Part shown: in pieces, positions 33,271 through 37,911 of the stretch | How positions within the stretch are numbered: the first letter of the stretch is position 1 | How the letters are laid out: every line of letters starts with the position of its first letter | Source: an uncultured Lachnospiraceae bacterium | Lineage (GTDB): Bacteria > Bacillota > Clostridia > Lachnospirales > Lachnospiraceae | Direction of reading: 5' to 3' | DNA: 37,911 bases | Assembly: GCA_948688495.1 (NCBI GenBank) | Contig: CAPQSW010000019.1 | Span: 1-37,911, forward strand | Position numbers and translations under genes: made by a program | Notes under the pieces: generated by a model | Database searches by the model: none | What the model was told of the DNA's origin: nothing | The model's input: only the letters and a program-made list of their open reading frames with translations

Positions 33271-35399
33271 GTAAGCCTCTCTCCTTCCTCCTGCTCCTTA
33301 CGGATTAATTCCTTCGGCAGCCACTGTCTGAGGCTCCGCTCCATAGCATTCATCTCAATGGGCTTTGTCACGAAATCCTGGAATCCTTCAGACAAAAACA
33401 TCTCCCTTGCACCACTGACCGCATTCGCAGTCAGCGCCACAACCGGAAGCTTCTTAAAATAATCTCCTTCCAAACCGCGAATAACATGCAAAGCCTCCAC
33501 ACCGTCCATCCCCGGCATCATATGGTCCATAAAAATGATATGGTAATCCTTGCTCTTTACCATCTCGATCGCCTGCGGCCCGCTGTCCGCTGTCATGATC
33601 GTCATATGGTAAGGCCTAAGCAGCCCAAGCGCCACTTTCAGATTCATGGCGTTATCATCCACCACCAGGATCTTTGCTTTTGGCGCTGTAAAGCGTTTCT
33701 GCGCCGCCTCCGTATTCCCCGGATTAAAGGAAAGCCTCTCTCCATTGATGACATTTCCAATCGAAATCACATAAAATGGCTTATAAATATTACGCATGTT
33801 TCCAGCGAGCGGCTCACGGTCATTGCGCTCCTGGACAACTGTGATACTAATCTGCCCTGCAAGCCTGTCAAAATATTGCTTGGATTCCCGGTATTCCTCC
33901 CGTCCCAAAAACAGGTGGGTGTATTTGGTGCCGCCGGCCAATTCCTTTTTCGTTTCTTCCAGCGTCGGGCAAATGCAGTAATGTATCCCCAGATTTTGGC
34001 CAATGTGCTCCATAATTTCCCGATAAGAATCCTTTACAAACGGATGACCGAATTTGTCCATACGGATGTAACACAGACAGCTCTGCTTCTTTGGCTGCTG
34101 CACCTGAATCATCGGCTTCTCCTCGATAATTTTCTGCGGAATTACCACAGTAAACTCCGTGCCCTCGCCGTACTTGCTGGTAACATGGAGTACGCCTCCC
34201 ATTTTCCGTACAAGCTGCTTGGAAATAGCAAGCCCCAGCCCCGTACCCTCAATACTGCGGTTCTTCTTTGTGTCTACCTGGCTGAAACTCTGGAAAATCT
34301 TATCTAAGTTCTCCTCTTTAATTCCAATTCCGCTATCTCTAATTATAAAAGTCAGGTTCACGCCGTAGCTTTCCCTTCGGGCGTGAACTTGAAACAGCAC
34401 GCCGCCCTGATGGGTAAATTTTATCGCATTTGTCAGCAGGTTTATAATAATCTGGCGGATACGGATTTCATCCCCATATAACTGCTCAGGAATCCCTGGG
34501 TCACAATCCACCATCAGCTCAATTGACTTATCTCCTTTGCGCGCCATCGCCATATTGATAATATCATTCAACATGGAGGATACCTGATAGGATTCACAGA
34601 CAAGATCCATTTTACCCGATTCGATTTTAGAAAAATCCAGAAGGTCATTGATAATGCCTAAAAGATTCCTTCCCGAAATATGGATATTGTTACAGTTATC
34701 CCGGACATCCTCTGATAAATCCTTTTCATTGAGCACCAGCTCGCACATCCCCATAATAGCGTTCATCGGTGTACGGATTTCATGACTCATATTGGCGAGA
34801 AAATCGCTTTTGGCATGGTTTGCCGCCTCTGCGCCTACCAGTAAATCCCGCTGCTGTCTCTGGTAACACCAGATCTTGTATTGAATCATAATACACATCA
34901 CCGTTTCCGCCAGATACACCAACGGAAAACGCATACGGTAGGTATCTGTGTAGGCGTATCCCAAAAGATGCAGCGGCGACCACATATAGACTGCCGTAAG
35001 CGCCCCCAAAAGCAGGCCAAGAATGCTTCCATAAAATAAGTTTAAGAAGTACATAACCGCAGGCGGCACCAAAAAAAGCCATACAGAGCTAAATCCCTGT
35101 TCCCCGCCATCTACGACAAAATAAAGCATCATTATCATCATTGCACAAATGATATCCACCGATACCAGCCAAACCTTCTTCCACAACACCAGGAGCGCCA
35201 TGTTTACGAGCATAAGAGCTCCAACTCCGCCTGTGATCAACGCCATATGGAGAGAGCCAACGGCCAGATTTAAGATACACATCCCAAATCCCACCAGCAC
35301 AAACAGCATGCAAAAACTCTGTATATTTTCCAGCTCCAGACCGCCCGCCTCATTCTTTATTGATAATAGCAAATTTTTTTTCGTCTTCATCCACTTCAT
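33267..35399 (-). CDS. Membrane hybrid histidine kinase with pseudo-receiver and receiver
   Basis: This is a 710-residue sensor. About six membrane helices lie between residues 27 and 176, with little extracytoplasmic loop, so it probably senses within the membrane. HisKA follows with H206 (MSHEIRTPMNAI), then HATPase_c (NLLTNAIKFTH, DSGIGI, GTGLGLAI). A stretch at about 436-560 looks like a degenerate receiver without a phospho-Asp. A true receiver follows at about 575-695 (VVDDNAMN, D625 in IFMDHMMPG, ALTANAV, TKP). No HPt or DNA-binding domain is present, so phosphate would have to move to another protein, perhaps the HPt of the kinase encoded at 36523. The ATG at 35399 has only a weak GGGATTGG; a second ATG is three codons later. 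It overlaps degV by 4 bases. Confidence 0.92.
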   Translation of the reverse strand: MKWMKTKKNLLLSIKNEAGGLELENIQSFCMLFVLVGFGMCILNLAVGSLHMALITGGVGALMLVNMALLVLWKKVWLVSVDIICAMMIMMLYFVVDGGEQGFSSVWLFLVPPAVMYFLNLFYGSILGLLLGALTAVYMWSPLHLLGYAYTDTYRMRFPLVYLAETVMCIMIQYKIWCYQRQQRDLLVGAEAANHAKSDFLANMSHEIRTPMNAIMGMCELVLNEKDLSEDVRDNCNNIHISGRNLLGIINDLLDFSKIESGKMDLVCESYQVSSMLNDIINMAMARKGDKSIELMVDCDPGIPEQLYGDEIRIRQIIINLLTNAIKFTHQGGVLFQVHARRESYGVNLTFIIRDSGIGIKEENLDKIFQSFSQVDTKKNRSIEGTGLGLAISKQLVRKMGGVLHVTSKYGEGTEFTVVIPQKIIEEKPMIQVQQPKKQSCLCYIRMDKFGHPFVKDSYREIMEHIGQNLGIHYCICPTLEETKKELAGGTKYTHLFLGREEYRESKQYFDRLAGQISITVVQERNDREPLAGNMRNIYKPFYVISIGNVINGERLSFNPGNTEAAQKRFTAPKAKILVVDDNAMNLKVALGLLRPYHMTIMTADSGPQAIEMVKSKDYHIIFMDHMMPGMDGVEALHVIRGLEGDYFKKLPVVALTANAVSGAREMFLSEGFQDFVTKPIEMNAMERSLRQWLPKELIRKEQEEGERLT

Positions 35400-35473
35400 C
35401 CAATCCCAACAGACACCTTCTGCTGCATTGTTTCATTCTCCAGGAAAACGGTACCTTCTCCCATCCAAAAACA

Positions 35474-36526
35474 CTACGCTTGCGTATATTCCTTAAGCAT
35501 CGTCCGCAGTTCATCCTCCGCCCCCAGAAATATATCAAGAAGCTCCGGTTCAAAACTTTTCCCCCGTTCTTCCTCTAAAATGGCAAATGCTTTCTCAAGC
35601 GGCATCCCCGGCTTATACTGCCGCTCGGACACCAGGGCGTCAAACACATCTGCAATTGCAAGAATCCTTGCTGACAGAGGTATATTCTCTCCCGAAAGCC
35701 CCTTTGGATAGCCGCCGCCCGCCCACTTCTCGTGATGACAGGCCGCCATGTCGCAGGCAATCTCCACAAATTCCTGTTCTGCAATCCGGCTCATATTCTC
35801 CCGGATCAGCCGCCCCCCTTCCTCGGCATGAATCTGGATCATCTCATATTCTTCCTTGGTAAGCTTTCCGGGCTTCTGCAAGACGGCGTCTGGTACAGCA
35901 ATCTTACCTATATCATGCAAAGGAGCAGCCTTTCTAAGATAATCTATGTAATCCGGTGTCATCATCTCCTTGTACAGACCCTTTTCCTTCATTTTCTGCA
36001 CCAGCAGATTCACATAACCGCTCGTACGCTTGACATGCTCACCCGTCGTACCATCCCGGCTTTCAATCAAGTTTGCCATAGAAAATATAATATCCTGCTG
36101 CAGCTGTGTAATCCGCTGCAGCTGCAGTTCTACCATATGTTCCAAATTCTTCCGGTAATCCTCAAGCTCCAGCGTCCGATGGATGCGCTGCTTCATAATT
36201 ACCGGCACAAATGGCTTTCCGATGTAATCCATCGCCCCCATACGGAAACATGTCTCCTCCGTCTCCTCTGTACGGTCTGCGGTCAAAAAGATAACCGGAA
36301 TCTTTTTCCACTGCTCATCTTCCTGCAGTTTTTGCATAACCTCAAGGCCGTCCATGACCGGCATCTGAATATCCAAAAGTACAAGGTCCGGCCGATTTTT
36401 TCCCAGATAACGCAGCGCCAGCTCTCCTGAATTTACTGCAGCAATATGGTAATCTTCCCCCAGCAGCTTTTGTGCCATCACCAGATTCAACCTGTCATCA
36501 TCTACCACCAGTATTGTTTTTCTCAT
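35474..36526 (-). CDS. REC-HD-GYP response regulator (cyclic-di-GMP phosphodiesterase type)
   Basis: This 350-residue regulator has an N-terminal receiver (VVDDDR, phospho-acceptor D52 in LLDIQMPVMDG, FLTAD, GKPF), a linking helix and an HD-GYP domain. Visible metal and signature residues are H164 (GEHVKRTSGY), H204-D205 (APLHDIGKIAVPDAVLQKPG), H264-H265 (CHHEKW) and G272-Y273-P274. The family cleaves cyclic-di-GMP or related dinucleotides. The usual HHExxDGxGYP motif has Ala (A269) where Asp is expected, so activity should be tested. The ATG at 36526 overlaps the stop of the upstream kinase (ATGA), with GGGAGG ahead. It is followed by the second hybrid kinase after 74 bases. Confidence 0.93.
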   Translation of the reverse strand: MRKTILVVDDDRLNLVMAQKLLGEDYHIAAVNSGELALRYLGKNRPDLVLLDIQMPVMDGLEVMQKLQEDEQWKKIPVIFLTADRTEETEETCFRMGAMDYIGKPFVPVIMKQRIHRTLELEDYRKNLEHMVELQLQRITQLQQDIIFSMANLIESRDGTTGEHVKRTSGYVNLLVQKMKEKGLYKEMMTPDYIDYLRKAAPLHDIGKIAVPDAVLQKPGKLTKEEYEMIQIHAEEGGRLIRENMSRIAEQEFVEIACDMAACHHEKWAGGGYPKGLSGENIPLSARILAIADVFDALVSERQYKPGMPLEKAFAILEEERGKSFEPELLDIFLGAEDELRTMLKEYTQA

Positions 36527-37911
36527 TCGCTGCCAACCTCCCATTTTGCCATCCATTCCTGCAGACAGCTTTCTGCACGGTCATAATCAAAATCATTTAT
36601 GAATCCACGCACCTGTTCCAGCGTTTTTTCATTTTTCATGGACAGAAGCTTATCTACCTGTTCCAAAGCCTCCCCCATCTCATAACCGCGGATCTGCTCA
36701 ATAAGAACCCGGCAGCCTTCCAGATATTCCTTCGGCAAAGCTTCCCCCTCTGTCTGATTCTGCATCTCTGCCTGCTCCTGCCTCTCTGCCTGTTCCCCTT
36801 CCTCTGTCCCCAGGATTTTCGCTGCTTCTCCAAGGGCTTCCTTATAATTCTGATAGAATGCCTCCCAGTGTTTTTCTAACTCCTCCAGATTATTTTCCTT
36901 TGCCGCAAGCTCCTGCTGTTTTGCCTGCTCTGAAACCTGGGACGCTCCAATCGTCAGAGAGGTACTCTTTATGGCATGGGCAACAATCCCATAATTCTGC
37001 CAGTCCCCTTCCTCGTGAAAAGCCAATAACTTCTTCACATACTCCTGTCCCTGTTCATAATATGCCTGCAGAATTTCCAGATACATATCTTCATCATTTC
37101 CGCAGTAAGGCATCCCCGCCTCCTGAACAATAAACCTTTCTGGTTCCACAGGCGTTTCCGGCTCCGGCTCTGCCGTCCCCTGCTTCGCCGCTTTCTCCTG
37201 CGGAATATCCTTTAAGATTTCCTCCCAGTCCGGTCCGCTCTGCCTGACTGGTTCTTCCCTCTGGAAAAATACTTTTTCCTCGGGCAGATATTTTTGCAGC
37301 ATCTGCTCCAATTTCTCCACAACAATCGGCTTTGACATATAATCGTCAAACCCTTCATTCAGGTACTCCTCCCGGCTGCCTGCAACCGCATTTGCCGTCA
37401 ACGCTACCACCGGAGTATCTGCATTTGGATTGTCCGCCTCCTGACGGATACGGTGAAAAGTGCTGATTCCATCGGGGTCCGGCATCATATGGTCCATAAA
37501 AATCAGATCATATTTCTTGCGTCTGGTATAGATCATGCATTCTTTCCCATCCACAACCGTATCAAGCTGGATTTCTGTCCGCTTTAAAAGTCCCCGCACG
37601 ACCGCAAGATTCATCTCATTATCATCCACTGACAGTACCTGTGCCCCAGGCGCCTTTAGAAATTCCCGCGGCTTTGCCAGCTCACGCTGTTCCCTCGCAT
37701 ATGCTTCCTGTAAATCCCCAATAGGCTCTGTATCCTTTACCTCCTGCGGAACTGTTATCGTAAACATTGTACCGGAACCATACACGCTCTGTACCCGGAT
37801 CGTACCATGCATCTGAACGATAAATTGTTTCATAAAGCCTAAACCCAGGCTATCGCCATTCAATTGAACTTCTGATCCCCAATCCTCCAGACTTGAAAAA
37901 CTGTCGTGTTT
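36523..37911 (-). CDS. Hybrid histidine kinase C-terminal part with receiver and HPt (partial, runs off the window)
   Basis: The frame is open to the last base, so the 462 residues visible are the C-terminal part of a larger kinase. They begin inside the HATPase_c domain (GDSLGLGFMKQFIVQMHG, then GSGTMFTITVP). A receiver domain follows (LSVDDNEMN, phospho-Asp in IFMDHMMPDPDG, ALTANAVAGS, MSKP). After a Pro/Glu linker comes an HPt domain with the phospho-His in VAHAIKSTSLTIGA. A Gln/Glu-rich linker and a small C-terminal helical domain (about the last 75 residues) end the protein. A TTG at 37863 is not a real start, because coding sequence continues upstream. It is coupled to the HD-GYP gene by a 4-base overlap, and its HPt could serve both kinases. 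Confidence 0.9.
   Translation of the reverse strand, partial: KHDSFSSLEDWGSEVQLNGDSLGLGFMKQFIVQMHGTIRVQSVYGSGTMFTITVPQEVKDTEPIGDLQEAYAREQRELAKPREFLKAPGAQVLSVDDNEMNLAVVRGLLKRTEIQLDTVVDGKECMIYTRRKKYDLIFMDHMMPDPDGISTFHRIRQEADNPNADTPVVALTANAVAGSREEYLNEGFDDYMSKPIVVEKLEQMLQKYLPEEKVFFQREEPVRQSGPDWEEILKDIPQEKAAKQGTAEPEPETPVEPERFIVQEAGMPYCGNDEDMYLEILQAYYEQGQEYVKKLLAFHEEGDWQNYGIVAHAIKSTSLTIGASQVSEQAKQQELAAKENNLEELEKHWEAFYQNYKEALGEAAKILGTEEGEQAERQEQAEMQNQTEGEALPKEYLEGCRVLIEQIRGYEMGEALEQVDKLLSMKNEKTLEQVRGFINDFDYDRAESCLQEWMAKWEVGSE

Noticed and set aside
35350..35553. Minus-strand frame bridging the two signalling genes
   Set aside because: Overlaps the HD-GYP C-terminus in another frame; no ribosome binding site or family resemblance.

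Overview
The window looks like a chromosomal segment of a spore-forming Clostridia, most likely Lachnospiraceae. The reasons are the spoIID/spoIIQ engulfment pair with promoter-like elements of the expected sporulation sigma factors, strong Gram-positive ribosome binding sites, YesM/YesN-type two-component genes, large InlB/Flg_new-repeat surface proteins with a class B sortase, and a GC content that looks moderate by eye. I see no rRNA, tRNA, CRISPR array, phage module, insertion sequence or replication origin. Almost everything is on the minus strand; the exceptions are a hemolysin III-like gene, a putative DNA-repair pair, and tyrS.

Layout. (1) 1-800: a hemolysin III/PAQR membrane protein and a bidirectional terminator. 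(2) 833-9399: a carbohydrate locus read right to left, with a lipoprotein substrate-binding protein, a YesM-type histidine kinase, a YesN/AraC response regulator and a 1443-residue secreted protein with two GH43 modules. No ABC permease is present. (3) 9460-12258: an AAA-ATPase/PD-(D/E)XK protein, a decayed Uma2-type nuclease, a GIY-YIG protein and a 328-base gap. (4) 12259-14178: spoIIQ (LytM fold without zinc ligands) and spoIID. (5) 14191-16452, plus strand: a radical-SAM protein with a C-terminal helix-hairpin-helix, and its DUF4130 partner, behind a promoter bracketed by two LexA-type SOS boxes. (6) 16466-20112: the housekeeping run metG-tatD-rsmA. (7) 20203-21939: a chemoreceptor. (8) 22080-30011: two paralogous surface proteins, a zinc-ribbon protein between them, and a class B sortase overlapping the last one. 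(9) 30082-32399: a Na+/Ca2+ exchanger-type antiporter, divergent from tyrS. (10) 32416-37911: a signalling operon with a hybrid kinase carrying an HPt domain (running off the window), a REC-HD-GYP phosphodiesterase, a second hybrid kinase and a DegV protein.

How genes work together. The binding protein/kinase/regulator set probably senses a plant-glycan oligosaccharide and switches on the GH43 enzyme. The surface proteins share a P-[VI]-T-G-E motif before a membrane segment and are probably the substrates of the overlapping sortase. The radical-SAM/DUF4130 pair appears to be an SOS-induced DNA-repair unit of unknown chemistry; this is the best candidate for an under-described system here. The kinase/HD-GYP genes look like a phosphorelay feeding cyclic-di-GMP breakdown.
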